Below, in pieces: positions 16,646-25,651 of a DNA stretch of 64,000 nt. How positions within the stretch are numbered: position 1 is the first letter of the stretch; each line of letters starts with the position of its first letter. A model generated the notes under the pieces. It was not told where the DNA came from, did not search any database, and saw only the letters and a list, made by a program, of their open reading frames with translations. The DNA comes from an uncultured Acetatifactor sp. (GTDB lineage Bacteria > Bacillota > Clostridia > Lachnospirales > Lachnospiraceae): NCBI GenBank assembly GCA_910587555.1, contig CAJULV010000001.1, forward strand, positions 19,142-83,141, given 5' to 3'. The translations under genes and the position numbers were made by a program.

Positions 16646-16937
16646 CATCCGAGGCGGTTGGGGATAGACCCGGCTGCTGCGGATTTCTTTCATTGCGTAC
16701 ATGACGATACCTTTGTTTATGCTGAGGATTTTCTCACAATAACCGAAGGTGTCTTTATACTCCCTGGTAATCACTTTCACTGCCTTGCTTTCGTGCAGGG
16801 CAGTGGGGGATATACTGCAGACAGGCCGGGAAATGCCGCGGAAGCGTGGCTGTACCGCCAGTAAGCCGGAGGAGAGGGGTTCCGCGCCGTGCCGCAGAAG
16901 AACAAAAGTTTGATTATTGATTGTGAGGAAACGAAAA

Positions 16938-18905
16938 ATGAAACAAAATCTAAAGTCTATAGCAGGTAATTTTCGTTATCTGTTTCGTGAATTGTATTTA
17001 TTCAGGCGGGGAAGTGTTTTCCTGCCTGTCCTGGGAAGTGTTTCCCAAATTTTCCTGTCACTGACCGCGGTATGGCTTCCAAAGCTGGTTTTGGATTTGG
17101 TTGAAAGCAGGGCGGAACCGGGGGTGCTTCTGCTGCGGGTTACTTCCGGCAGCGCCGTGCTGTTTGCGGTATCCGCCGTGAATGCAGTGGTTCATAACCG
17201 GATTGACAGCTGCGCGCAGGTTTTTCTTTACACCAGGCTGAAGCCTATGTGGGAGGAGAAAATGATGGTTCTGGATTACGAGGCATTTTCTTCCCCGGAG
17301 GGGAAAGTCAGGGCAGAGAGGGCAAGAAATGCCATAGACAGCCCTAATTTCGGCGCAGTCACCTATCTGCGCAGCGTTACGGAGCTGACGGAAGGCCTGG
17401 GAGGGCTTTTTGCCCTGGGCGCCCTGGTCTGCATGCTCCATCCGCTGGTTCTGGCGGCGCTGTTTGTATTGTTTTCCGTGGAGCTGTTTTACGGTGTCCG
17501 CTCGGAGCGGAGGAAGCATTTTCTGCAGGAAGAAAGGGCCAGGGCGAATCGGAAGCTGAATTATATGGCCTACCATACCAGAGGCTTCAGGGAAGGGAAG
17601 GATATTCGGGTTTATTCCATGACAGGCTGGCTGCGGAAGGCTGCCGGAGAAGCCGTGGCGGACAAAGATATGGTGGAGAAGAAGGCTGCCCGGCAGAATT
17701 ACGGAAAGATGGTTTTAAACGGGCTGCTGCTTTTCCTGAGGAACGGCTGTGCCTATATTTATCTGCTCTGGCGTTTTTTTCAGGGGCATATGACCATCGG
17801 CGATTTCAGCCTTGCATTTTCCGCCGTGAACGGGGTGGGAGGCTTCCTGGCCAGAGTGGTCCAAGGGTATTCCGGCTTTATGGAGAGTGATAATTATGTG
17901 ACGGATTTTTGTCTGTTTATGGAATGGAATATGCGTGAGGGAAAGAAGAATCCGGTAAGGAAGGCACAGGCTGTCCAAATCGCTGAAAAACCGGTATCTT
18001 TTACCTGGGAAAACGTCTCTTTTTCCTATGGCGGGAGTGATCACTATGTGTTGAAAAATGTGAATCTCACCATAAAGGCAGGAGAGAAACTGGCCATTGT
18101 CGGAGCCAACGGCGCCGGGAAGACTACTTTTGTAAAACTGCTGTGCGGAATGATCAGGCCAAAGGAGGGCAGGATTCTGGCAGCGGGCGTGGACGCGGCG
18201 GACTTTGACGAAGAGGAGTACCGGAACCTGTTTTCTGCGGTTTTCCAGAAGTCAGGCGTGCTGCCGGTGAGCATCCGTGACAATATCGTGTCTGAGGTGC
18301 GGCAATGCGAAGTACGCCTGGGCGGAGGAACGGTTTCTGATAAAAGGGAAGCCGAGGCGCAGCGGTTGGGCGGAAAGGACAGGAAATCCGGGCAGCTGTC
18401 CGGAAGCAGGCCGGAGAATATTGCCCGGGAAAAACGGTTGGACGGTGCGGAGACAATGCCCGGGGATGAGGCTGTATGGAGGTGCCTCCGTCTGGCAAAT
18501 CTGGAAGAAAAGGTGCGCTCCCTGCCGGAAGGCCTGGACACCTGCCTGGGCAAAGGCATTGCGGAACACGGAACGGAACTTTCCGGGGGCCAGCTGCAGC
18601 GCCTGCTTCTGGCCAGGGCTTTGTACAGGGATGCATCCGTGCTTGTCCTGGACGAGCCTACGGCAGCGCTGGACCCCATAGCCGAAAGTGAAATCTATGA
18701 GTCCTATAACAGGCTGACAGAGGGGAAGACTTCCGTTTTCATTTCCCACAGGCTGGCCTCCACCAGGTTCTGCGACCGCATCCTTGTGATGGAGAACGGG
18801 GAGATTGTAGAGTCCGGAACCCACGATGAGCTTATGATGCGTGGGGGAAGGTACGCGGAAATGTACCATGTGCAGAGCAGATACTATACCGAGGAAACCC
18901 TCTGA
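16938..18905 (+). CDS. ABC exporter half-transporter 1 (heterodimer)
   Basis: The product has 655 residues: membrane domain (about 1-330) and ATPase. Motifs are Walker A IVGANGAGKTTFVK, Q-loop FSAVFQKS, signature LSGGQLQRLLLA, Walker B VLVLDEPTAALDP and switch His ISHRL. An insertion of about 50 residues, charged and Gly/Arg/Lys-rich, lies between the Q-loop and the signature (about residues 460-515, after DNIVSEVR), which is unusual within an ATPase domain. The ATG at 16938 is the best start although GAGG is 11 nt away. The next gene, 107 bp downstream, encodes the second half, so they probably form a heterodimeric exporter. Confidence 0.88.
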   Translation: MKQNLKSIAGNFRYLFRELYLFRRGSVFLPVLGSVSQIFLSLTAVWLPKLVLDLVESRAEPGVLLLRVTSGSAVLFAVSAVNAVVHNRIDSCAQVFLYTRLKPMWEEKMMVLDYEAFSSPEGKVRAERARNAIDSPNFGAVTYLRSVTELTEGLGGLFALGALVCMLHPLVLAALFVLFSVELFYGVRSERRKHFLQEERARANRKLNYMAYHTRGFREGKDIRVYSMTGWLRKAAGEAVADKDMVEKKAARQNYGKMVLNGLLLFLRNGCAYIYLLWRFFQGHMTIGDFSLAFSAVNGVGGFLARVVQGYSGFMESDNYVTDFCLFMEWNMREGKKNPVRKAQAVQIAEKPVSFTWENVSFSYGGSDHYVLKNVNLTIKAGEKLAIVGANGAGKTTFVKLLCGMIRPKEGRILAAGVDAADFDEEEYRNLFSAVFQKSGVLPVSIRDNIVSEVRQCEVRLGGGTVSDKREAEAQRLGGKDRKSGQLSGSRPENIAREKRLDGAETMPGDEAVWRCLRLANLEEKVRSLPEGLDTCLGKGIAEHGTELSGGQLQRLLLARALYRDASVLVLDEPTAALDPIAESEIYESYNRLTEGKTSVFISHRLASTRFCDRILVMENGEIVESGTHDELMMRGGRYAEMYHVQSRYYTEETL

Positions 18906-18934
18906 TTGTTCCCGATATTCGGGACGCGTTGCCA

Positions 18935-18963
18935 CCGCTGCCGGATATGGTTCCCGGCAGCGG
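18935..18963 (+). other. Intercistronic hairpin between exporter halves
   Basis: CCGCTGCCGG (18935-18944) pairs perfectly with CCGGCAGCGG (18954-18963), loop 9 nt, with no following T run. It is more likely an RNA-stability or processing element than a terminator. Confidence 0.5.
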
Positions 18964-19012
18964 AGAAATATGAGACAGAAACGGGATTATATTATATAGA
19001 AAGGATATTTTG

Positions 19013-20962
19013 ATGAAAAAGAGCGAAAGGACGATACAGGAAGATTTTCGGCTGATGAAAAGGGGTATCCGGGAATTTCGGAAAATACTGCCCGGCCAGA
19101 TGGGATTGCTGGCCTGGAAAAGCGTAATTACGGCAGTTACCCCTTATATTGCCGTCGTAATGTCCGCCATGATTCTGAATGAACTGGCGGGGGACGGGGA
19201 CAGGTTCAGGCTGTCGGCCTATATTTTGATTTCCACAGGAGCCACTTTGCTGATATCCATGATAGGATATCGGCTGGAGGCGAAGCTTGCGGTGGGCTAT
19301 GACAGGCTGTTTTCCACCCATGAACTTATCCTGACAGATAAGGCTTACCGGGTTCCCTATCATTTTCTGGAGGACGAAACTGTCCGCAGCCTGCGGGAAC
19401 AGGTGTCCGGAAGCATCAGCCTGACAGGCGGCGGGATGGCCAGCCTTTACTGGGATATGGAAGTGGTGGTAAAGAATCTGTGTTCAGGGGGGATTGCGCT
19501 TATATTGGGGCAGCAGTTCCTGTGGCAGGTGACAGCCGGGGTGAAAGGCGGCATGGTCAGCGGAAGGGAGGCGGCGGGAATGGTGCTTTTGCTGGCGGCG
19601 CTGACTGTTGTCTGCGCCTATGTGACCTGCAGGGTTTCCGCCGGGCGATTTCGGGTGGCTTTTGATGTGTTTGCCCAGGGAGCAAAGTATAACCGTTATG
19701 GGGATTTTTACGATTTGAGATATCTGCCGGACGAAGACATGGCTATGGACATCCGGATTTTCCGGCAGAAGGAACTGATTCTGCGGGAAAGCCTGGAGAA
19801 ATGCCACCGTGTACTGGCGGAAGGAAAAGTGCGGGAAATGCGGGCGGTGAGCAGGCTTGATGTGGCGAAGCTTCTATGCACCGGCATCTGCGGAGCGGCA
19901 GTTTACGGGCTGGCGGGTTTTCTGGCGGTTCGGGGAGTCATCGGGCCGGGCAGCGTCCTTCTGGTTTCTGCATCGGTCACAATGCTGATTAACGCGTTGA
20001 GTGAACTGGCACAGATTTTCACCGATTTGCGGAATAATAATGTGCATTTGCTCAGCTATTTCCAATATATGGATTTGGAAGAGGAGGGCAACGCGGAGAG
20101 GCGGACAAGGCAGAAGGAACAGGGAGGCGAAACAGGAACTGCGGAGAGGAAAGGGATGGAAATCCGGTTTGAAGGGGTGAGCTTCTGTTATCCGGGCAGC
20201 AATACAAAGGTACTGCAGGATATAAGCCTGCGGATTCAGCCCGGGGAGAAACTGGCCATAGTGGGGGAGAACGGTTCCGGCAAGACCACTCTTATCAAGC
20301 TGCTCTGCCGCCTGTACCGCCCTGCGGAGGGCAGGATTCTGCTAAACGGTGTGGATATCCGGGACTGGCCTTATGAGGAATATATGGGTATGCTCGCAAC
20401 GGTATTCCAGGATTTTGCCCTGTTTGCTTTTTCCGTGGCGGAAAATGTGGCAGCATCCGGGGACTATAACGGCGAGAGAGTATATGAAGCCCTGTATCGG
20501 GCAGGCCTTTGGGACAAAGTGGGTGGGCTGCCCAAGGGAGTCTGGCAGGCAGTCACCGCGGAATATGAGGAGGATGGTATGTCCCTGTCCGGCGGTGAAG
20601 CCCAGAAACTTGCCATTGCCAGGGCAATTTACAAGGCGGCTCCGGCGGTGATTCTGGACGAACCCACTGCCGCGCTGGATCCATACGCAGAAAAAGAAAT
20701 ATATGAACAGTTTTTCAGAAATCTGAAGGGGGAAACCATGATCTCCATCAGCCACAGATTGTCTTCCTGCCGGTCCTGCGACAGGATTATCGTGCTGGAA
20801 GGCGGGCGCCTGGTACAGCAGGGGAGCCATGAAGAGCTGGTTTCGGTAAAGGACGGCGCATATGCCCGACTGTGGGAGTCCCAGGCCGGGTATTATTGCT
20901 TTATGCGCAGGCCCGAGGGCCAGGAAACTAATAATTGCAGGAAGGGGGTGGGCGTGTTATAA
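19013..20962 (+). CDS. ABC exporter half-transporter 2 (heterodimer)
   Basis: The product has 649 residues with an exporter membrane domain and an ATPase carrying Walker A IVGENGSGKTTLIK, Q-loop TVFQDFALF, signature LSGGEAQKLAIA, Walker B AVILDEPTAALDP and switch His ISHRL. A hydrophilic Glu/Arg-rich linker (about residues 363-381) joins the two domains. The ATG at 19013 follows AAAGGA by 7 nt. Domain wording such as ENVAAS and CRSCDRIIVLEGG resembles the decayed half-transporter at 49976-50508, so the two loci are related. Expected to pair with the upstream gene. Confidence 0.88.
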   Translation: MKKSERTIQEDFRLMKRGIREFRKILPGQMGLLAWKSVITAVTPYIAVVMSAMILNELAGDGDRFRLSAYILISTGATLLISMIGYRLEAKLAVGYDRLFSTHELILTDKAYRVPYHFLEDETVRSLREQVSGSISLTGGGMASLYWDMEVVVKNLCSGGIALILGQQFLWQVTAGVKGGMVSGREAAGMVLLLAALTVVCAYVTCRVSAGRFRVAFDVFAQGAKYNRYGDFYDLRYLPDEDMAMDIRIFRQKELILRESLEKCHRVLAEGKVREMRAVSRLDVAKLLCTGICGAAVYGLAGFLAVRGVIGPGSVLLVSASVTMLINALSELAQIFTDLRNNNVHLLSYFQYMDLEEEGNAERRTRQKEQGGETGTAERKGMEIRFEGVSFCYPGSNTKVLQDISLRIQPGEKLAIVGENGSGKTTLIKLLCRLYRPAEGRILLNGVDIRDWPYEEYMGMLATVFQDFALFAFSVAENVAASGDYNGERVYEALYRAGLWDKVGGLPKGVWQAVTAEYEEDGMSLSGGEAQKLAIARAIYKAAPAVILDEPTAALDPYAEKEIYEQFFRNLKGETMISISHRLSSCRSCDRIIVLEGGRLVQQGSHEELVSVKDGAYARLWESQAGYYCFMRRPEGQETNNCRKGVGVL

Positions 20963-20963
20963 T
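20935..20963 (+). promoter_or_regulatory. Promoter of the DMT gene, inside the exporter 3' end
   Basis: TTGCAG (20935-20940) and TATAAT (20958-20963) are spaced by 17 bp and overlap the last codons of the upstream gene. Confidence 0.7.
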
Positions 20964-21070
20964 AGGAGCGTGCTGCAGGGGACAGGGCGTGCAGCGGCTG
21001 AAGGGCTGTTGGAAAAGAGTTCGGTACAGCGTTCGGCGAAAAGGGAAAACCGGGAAAGGTAACATACATT

Positions 21071-22009
21071 ATGAAGGAAGCGGAGAAAGAACCGGGAAAG
21101 GCACAGACAAAAATAGCATGGAAAAGCAGTCTGCTGCTCTTTCTGGCAGCATTTATCTGGGGGACTGCCTTTGTGGCGCAGAGCGTGGGCATGGATTATC
21201 TGGGGCCTTTGAGCTTCAACGGTGCCAGGTTCCTGATGGGAAGCGCGGTGCTTCTGCCGGTGATTGGCAGCAACAGGGTGAAGAGGAAAAGGGAAGGAAG
21301 GAAACCGGCGGATTTTAAGGCTGCGGTTAAGGGTGGTATATGCTGCGGCCTGGTGCTGTGCGGAGCGTCCCTGTTACAGCAGTACGGCATCCTGTATACC
21401 ACGGTGGGAAAGGCTGGCTTTATCACGGCATTATATATCATCCTGGTCCCCGTATTCGGGATCTTTTTAAAAAAGAAGATAGCGCGGAAGGTCTGGGCAG
21501 GCGCGGTGATTGCGGCAATCGGCATGTACCTGCTGTGCATGAGTGAGAGCCTTTTCCTCGGCAGGGGAGACAGCCTTGTCTTTCTCTGTGCCGTTCTCTT
21601 TTCCGTACACATTTTGGTGATTGATTATTTTTCACCCAAAGCGGACGGAATAGAGCTTTCCTGCATCCAGTTTCTGACTGCGGGCGTAATGGCAGGCATT
21701 CCCGCATTTTTTATCGAGAAACCCGGTATGCAGGATTTCGTGAACGGTTTCCTTCCACTGGCGTATGCAGGGATTTTTTCGTGCGGTATTGCATATACGC
21801 TCCAGGTGCTGGGGCAGAAGGGGACGGACCCGGCCATAGCGTCTCTGATCCTGAGTCTTGAATCCACGGTCTCGGTGCTGGCAGGCTGGGTGATTCTGCA
21901 GCAGGCCCTGACAGGCAGGGAACTGGCAGGCTGCGCATTGGTTTTCTGCGCGGTGATACTGGTTCAGCTTCCGGAAAAAGCGAACGGAAGGAAGCTTTCC
22001 CAGGGGTGA
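21071..22009 (+). CDS. EamA/DMT superfamily transporter
   Basis: The product has 312 residues with ten predicted helices in two EamA repeats, the normal size for this superfamily of metabolite exporters. The first repeat has the typical AFIWGTAFVAQSVGMDYLGP and FNGARFLMGS; LYTTVGKAGFITALYIILVP lies before the middle; the second repeat ends with LESTVSVLAGWVILQQALTG. The first 20 residues are charged and cytoplasmic. The ribosome site is weak (AAAGG about 12 nt upstream). It carries its own promoter. The substrate cannot be predicted from the family. Confidence 0.9.
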   Translation: MKEAEKEPGKAQTKIAWKSSLLLFLAAFIWGTAFVAQSVGMDYLGPLSFNGARFLMGSAVLLPVIGSNRVKRKREGRKPADFKAAVKGGICCGLVLCGASLLQQYGILYTTVGKAGFITALYIILVPVFGIFLKKKIARKVWAGAVIAAIGMYLLCMSESLFLGRGDSLVFLCAVLFSVHILVIDYFSPKADGIELSCIQFLTAGVMAGIPAFFIEKPGMQDFVNGFLPLAYAGIFSCGIAYTLQVLGQKGTDPAIASLILSLESTVSVLAGWVILQQALTGRELAGCALVFCAVILVQLPEKANGRKLSQG

Positions 22010-22019
22010 AGGGATTTTG

Positions 22020-22048
22020 TTGACGGAAGAAGTGTATCATGTTATATT
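22020..22048 (+). promoter_or_regulatory. Promoter before the 22085 gene
   Basis: TTGACG (22020-22025) and TATATT (22043-22048) with 17-bp spacing. It may drive the 22085 gene and the following lipoprotein gene. Confidence 0.75.
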
Positions 22049-22084
22049 TGCGATATACCAATGAAAATGAGGAGATGTACAAAA

Positions 22085-22975
22085 ATGTTTCATTTATTCG
22101 GAAAAAAAGGAGCAGCTTTGGAGGCTGACCTGGCAGAGTATCAGCGGAAACGGAACTGGGCAGGGCTGGCGAAGGCTTATTACCGTCTGGGGACGGAGGC
22201 TATGGATAACGGAAATCCAAATCGTGCCGTGTTGTGGCTTAGCCGGGCAGACACCATCTACAGTGCCGATGATGCGGTGTATACTGCGGTAGGTGAGAAA
22301 TTGATAAACGACTGCTCCGAGCGTATTGCCAGGCTGGAATGTGAGCCGCTGCTGTACAATACCGTCCCGGCCAAGGTGGAAGAAATGGCGGAAGCTTTGG
22401 GGGATGTGAAGATTCGTGTATGGGGGCTGCTGTCGCTGGCCCGATTTGTGAAACTGGGAAAGAGAGTGGCAGGCCTGCCCGGATGTGAGGTTTTCGGGAG
22501 ACTGGGCTGGGCTGTGGACACGGTGCAGAAATCGCTGCAGGAGCCGCCCACCGAGGAGGAATTTAACGGATTGCGGGATATGTGCGGTGAACTCTATGAA
22601 CTGGGAGACAGCCCGGAATTCTGGGGGGTTGGAAGTGAGATTAATGTCCCGGGCGGCGCGGCTTTCCAGGTTTTTGACTTTAACGGAATGCAGGGGATCC
22701 ATCTGGAGATTGACGCCTATCTGGACACGCATCTGAAGACGATATGTGCCCTGGGGCAGGGAGAGGAGCTTCCGTCTCCGGAGACCGGCATTATCACCGC
22801 GGCGCTGCTGCCGGATTATTATGTGCGGACAGGTGCGGGAAATCCGGAGGAGATTCCGCAGGTCAAGGATGAACTGGAGCGGATTTGGCATGATTATGAG
22901 TTTGTATGTGCTGACATTACATGGGAGCTGATCAGGCAGAGAATTGAGGCTTATAAGGAAATAGACATTTTATAA
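22085..22975 (+). CDS. Protein of unknown function with helical-repeat N terminus
   Basis: The product has 296 residues, soluble, acidic and without signal peptide. The N-terminal 100 residues look like a TPR-type helical repeat: ALEADLAEYQRKRNWAGLAKAYYRLGTEA then NGNPNRAVLWLSRADTIYS, given here in parts. The rest contains a WGVGSEINVPGG segment and a GIHLEIDAYLDTH segment of mixed alpha/beta character. I do not recognise a family. The ATG at 22085 follows GAGGAG by 10 nt. The gap to the next gene is short (54 bp or less), so it is probably co-transcribed with the lipoprotein, but a link in function is not visible. Confidence 0.7.
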   Translation: MFHLFGKKGAALEADLAEYQRKRNWAGLAKAYYRLGTEAMDNGNPNRAVLWLSRADTIYSADDAVYTAVGEKLINDCSERIARLECEPLLYNTVPAKVEEMAEALGDVKIRVWGLLSLARFVKLGKRVAGLPGCEVFGRLGWAVDTVQKSLQEPPTEEEFNGLRDMCGELYELGDSPEFWGVGSEINVPGGAAFQVFDFNGMQGIHLEIDAYLDTHLKTICALGQGEELPSPETGIITAALLPDYYVRTGAGNPEEIPQVKDELERIWHDYEFVCADITWELIRQRIEAYKEIDIL

Positions 22976-23029
22976 CGGTCAGGCCATCAGGGCGTATAGG
23001 CAGCCGGGATGGCGGGAAGGCGCAGGTTG

Positions 23030-25516
23030 ATGAAGAAAGGGATTCTGGCAGTCGTATGGATTTGCCTGGTGATATTTTGCTGCGGATGCGGCGGTAAAGC
23101 GGGGGAAAACCTGAAGGATTACAAAATTTATCGTGTGGAGGGGGAAGATCCTGCAGGACTGACCCGGTTTTTGATTGATCTGGCAAAAGAGGAAGCGGGA
23201 GCACGTCTGAAAAATACGGCGGACAGTCAGGCTGCCGGAATCAATCTGCTTCTTTCGGAGGCGTCGGCTAACGAATACGGATATACCATAACGGGTATGA
23301 TGCCCAAGGGGTTTGCAGTTTGCCGTCAGGAAAATCGGATTTTACTGCTGTCACCCACGGAGGAAGGTATCAGGCGGGCATGCAGATATTTTCTCGGCAG
23401 CCTGGTGGCGGAGGACGGCAGCCTGCTTCTGGGTCCTGGGGAGCGGTACACGGATACGGGGCGGGAATTGCGGGAAGCGGTTTATATAGGAGACACTGCC
23501 ATCGGGGAATATGTCATAGAGTATGGAGGGAAAGAAGCGCTGCCCGTATGCGAGGAGCTGCAGTCCTATATCTGGAGGACGTCGGGAGAATTGCTTTCGG
23601 TGGAAGCTGCAGGTGAGCAGAAAAACGCGGCAATCCGTCTGGAAGTAGACGGAGACGGCGGGAAGGGCATTGTGATAGAGGACGGCCAGGTCACGATTAC
23701 GGGGACGGATGTGTCCGGCCTTTTCCGGGAAATGTATCTGTTTTTAAATCTTTATCTGGGCTGGATGGATGCAGGGAAACCGGATGCCCATATCAGCAGT
23801 GTTTCCCGGAAGATTTATGTGCCGTCCAATGTGGCGCCCCGGGAATCGTGGATAGAGGAGAGAGAGGCAATCGTTACCCTCTGGAATGTGGAATTTACCA
23901 GAGGGGTATATAAGAATGAGGCTGTGAGCCTGAAAAACAACATTCTGGATTATACCGGGGATCAGCTTTACGAGTATGTGAAAATGCTGCATTTCTGCGG
24001 TTTTACGGGGATTCAGGCCACGGATATGTGTTCTGCATGGGCAGGGGCTGACAGCTATCAGGCAGTACATGAGAAGCTCCGCATGCTGGCGGACGCGGCA
24101 CATTCCCTCGACATGAAATTCACGCTCTGGGTGTGGGGCGCAAAGTTTTCCGGCTTCAGCTGGACGGACCCCACCGTGTCCTATGCGGCGGGGGAAAGCG
24201 GAAGGGCCTGCGACAATCCGCAGACATACGCCACATTCGAAAAGTATTATTCCATTTACGCCGAACTGGCGGACTGCTGCGACAGGGTCATCGGCCACTA
24301 TTACGACCCGGGCGAGCTGGAATCTGCGGATGACATTGCTTTTTTCGCCCGGATGCTTCGGGATAAGTTTCTGGCGGTCAACCCGGATATTGACTTCGGG
24401 GTGAGCTGCTGGGTGGACAAGTACGATAAAAAGAAATTCGTCAATGCGCTGGGGAGCGATATCACCCTGTACGAGGGGACATTTGAGGATGTGCAGGAAT
24501 ATGCGGACTTCCGGCAGGAAATCGTGTCTCTTGGGACCAGGTTGGGCACATGGGCATGGAATACCTGCGAGATGGAAATTGACCAGATGGCACAGATGAA
24601 TTTTAATATGGATATTATCAGGGAGAAGTACCAAATTGCCAGAAAGTCTGACGAGATATGCAAGCCATCTTACTGGAGCGAGATGGACAGCTATCATGTG
24701 CTGAACGCTTTCTCACTGTACTGTGCGGGGCAGCTGCTGATTGACCCGGATACGGACGCGGAGAAGCTGTACCGGCAGCTGTCCGAGGCCGCCGTGGGTC
24801 GGGAGTACGCGGAGGCCTTCACGCAGATGCTTATGCTGATTCAGGACGCCCGCTCGGGAAATACCTGGAGCCGGTATTGGTGGAACAGCGATGACTATAT
24901 TTTAAAAAGCGAGGCATACCCGGCGCAGAGCATTCTGGAGAGGTGCAATCGTTTTATACCGGTGCTGCAGGAGATGATAGATGCCGGCATAGAAAGCGGT
25001 GGATTTCCATTTCCCATCCCCCTGAAAGAAGTGCTGCAGATGATGCTGCCCCATTTGGAGCAGATCAGGGCATACGCACAGTTTAGAATCGGATTGGCGG
25101 AGCTGACGGAAAAATGGCGGCAGGGAATGTCAGGGGAAGAGGTAAGCGCCGCGCTTCGGGAAATCGCCCGCCCCATACCGGACTACAATAGTGTAATCGG
25201 ACTTTGGGGACAAGTAGAAGCCAGGGCGCAGCGGGAAATGGTACTTGACTTTTGCCGGGAGGCTTCACTGGAGGTTCCGGTGTATCCTGCCTGGGACAGA
25301 CAGCGCAAAAATTACATCTGCGCCCAGATTGCGGCAGACCAGAAGGGAATGGATACTCCTTTGAAGGTGTATGCCCCCTATTATCAGTATGGGATTGCGT
25401 TCGGTGAGACGGAGCGGCTGGTTCAGGAATTGGTGGAGGAGGGGCTTCTTGTCCGGGAAGGGGACGGAAGCGTGTTTTTGGCGGATTGGGAGAAGTACCG
25501 CTATCATTTTGACTGA
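23030..25516 (+). CDS. Secreted lipoprotein, putative glycoside hydrolase (hexosaminidase-like)
   Basis: The product has 828 residues if the ATG at 23030 is used; an ATG at 23009 would add seven. The N terminus is a lipoprotein signal (KKGILAVVWICLVIFCCGC) with the cysteine near residue 19-21. Residues about 30-250 resemble the zincin-like N-terminal domain found before GH20 or GH67 barrels. Residues about 260-560 look like a TIM barrel with VTLWNVEFTRGVY, FTLWVWGAKFSGF, IGHYYDPGELESADD and LGTWAWNTCEMEID. Candidate catalytic acids are in DPGELES but I cannot assign them. The following chitobiose phosphorylase operon suggests it releases GlcNAc oligosaccharides outside the cell, which is inference. 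GH20, GH67 and GH84 relatives are all possible. Confidence 0.65.
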   Translation: MKKGILAVVWICLVIFCCGCGGKAGENLKDYKIYRVEGEDPAGLTRFLIDLAKEEAGARLKNTADSQAAGINLLLSEASANEYGYTITGMMPKGFAVCRQENRILLLSPTEEGIRRACRYFLGSLVAEDGSLLLGPGERYTDTGRELREAVYIGDTAIGEYVIEYGGKEALPVCEELQSYIWRTSGELLSVEAAGEQKNAAIRLEVDGDGGKGIVIEDGQVTITGTDVSGLFREMYLFLNLYLGWMDAGKPDAHISSVSRKIYVPSNVAPRESWIEEREAIVTLWNVEFTRGVYKNEAVSLKNNILDYTGDQLYEYVKMLHFCGFTGIQATDMCSAWAGADSYQAVHEKLRMLADAAHSLDMKFTLWVWGAKFSGFSWTDPTVSYAAGESGRACDNPQTYATFEKYYSIYAELADCCDRVIGHYYDPGELESADDIAFFARMLRDKFLAVNPDIDFGVSCWVDKYDKKKFVNALGSDITLYEGTFEDVQEYADFRQEIVSLGTRLGTWAWNTCEMEIDQMAQMNFNMDIIREKYQIARKSDEICKPSYWSEMDSYHVLNAFSLYCAGQLLIDPDTDAEKLYRQLSEAAVGREYAEAFTQMLMLIQDARSGNTWSRYWWNSDDYILKSEAYPAQSILERCNRFIPVLQEMIDAGIESGGFPFPIPLKEVLQMMLPHLEQIRAYAQFRIGLAELTEKWRQGMSGEEVSAALREIARPIPDYNSVIGLWGQVEARAQREMVLDFCREASLEVPVYPAWDRQRKNYICAQIAADQKGMDTPLKVYAPYYQYGIAFGETERLVQELVEEGLLVREGDGSVFLADWEKYRYHFD

Positions 25517-25567
25517 TCGGAATGAGCGTCCGGTCCGAAAATTTGTCAGAAAACACCAATTCTTGAA

Positions 25568-25596
25568 TTGACTAAATCCAAAAAGTTGTTTATCAT
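25568..25596 (+). promoter_or_regulatory. Promoter of the chitobiose phosphorylase operon
   Basis: TTGACT (25568-25573) and TATCAT (25591-25596) with exact 17-bp spacing, 55 bp before the start codon. Confidence 0.82.
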
Positions 25597-25651
25597 AGAC
25601 ATAGACAACTGCTTTAGGGTGGGACGGAGTCTATTTTGAGGAGGTATGTAA

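Larger units (their letters stand above)
16115..16937 (+). other. 0.8-kb stretch without a firm gene
   Basis: Between two ABC exporter genes there is no frame I can assign to a family. It holds a consensus promoter at 16450, a possible 47-residue ORF at 16502 and, on the minus strand between about 16614 and 16880, an open frame without start codon that reads protein-like (for example KVITREYKDTFGYCEKIL). The A+T-rich part 16270-16400 could be the divergent regulatory region for the minus-strand exporter. The G+C-rich end (16800-16910) can form hairpins but matches no riboswitch I know. Confidence 0.4.

Noticed and set aside
16658..16864. 68-codon plus-strand frame
   Set aside because: No ribosome site, no motif, and it runs against an equally open frame on the other strand.
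16800..16915. Possible cobalamin-type riboswitch before the exporter pair
   Set aside because: Short GC-rich matches to the CCGC and GCCAGTAAGCC-like parts exist, but the conserved core order is missing.
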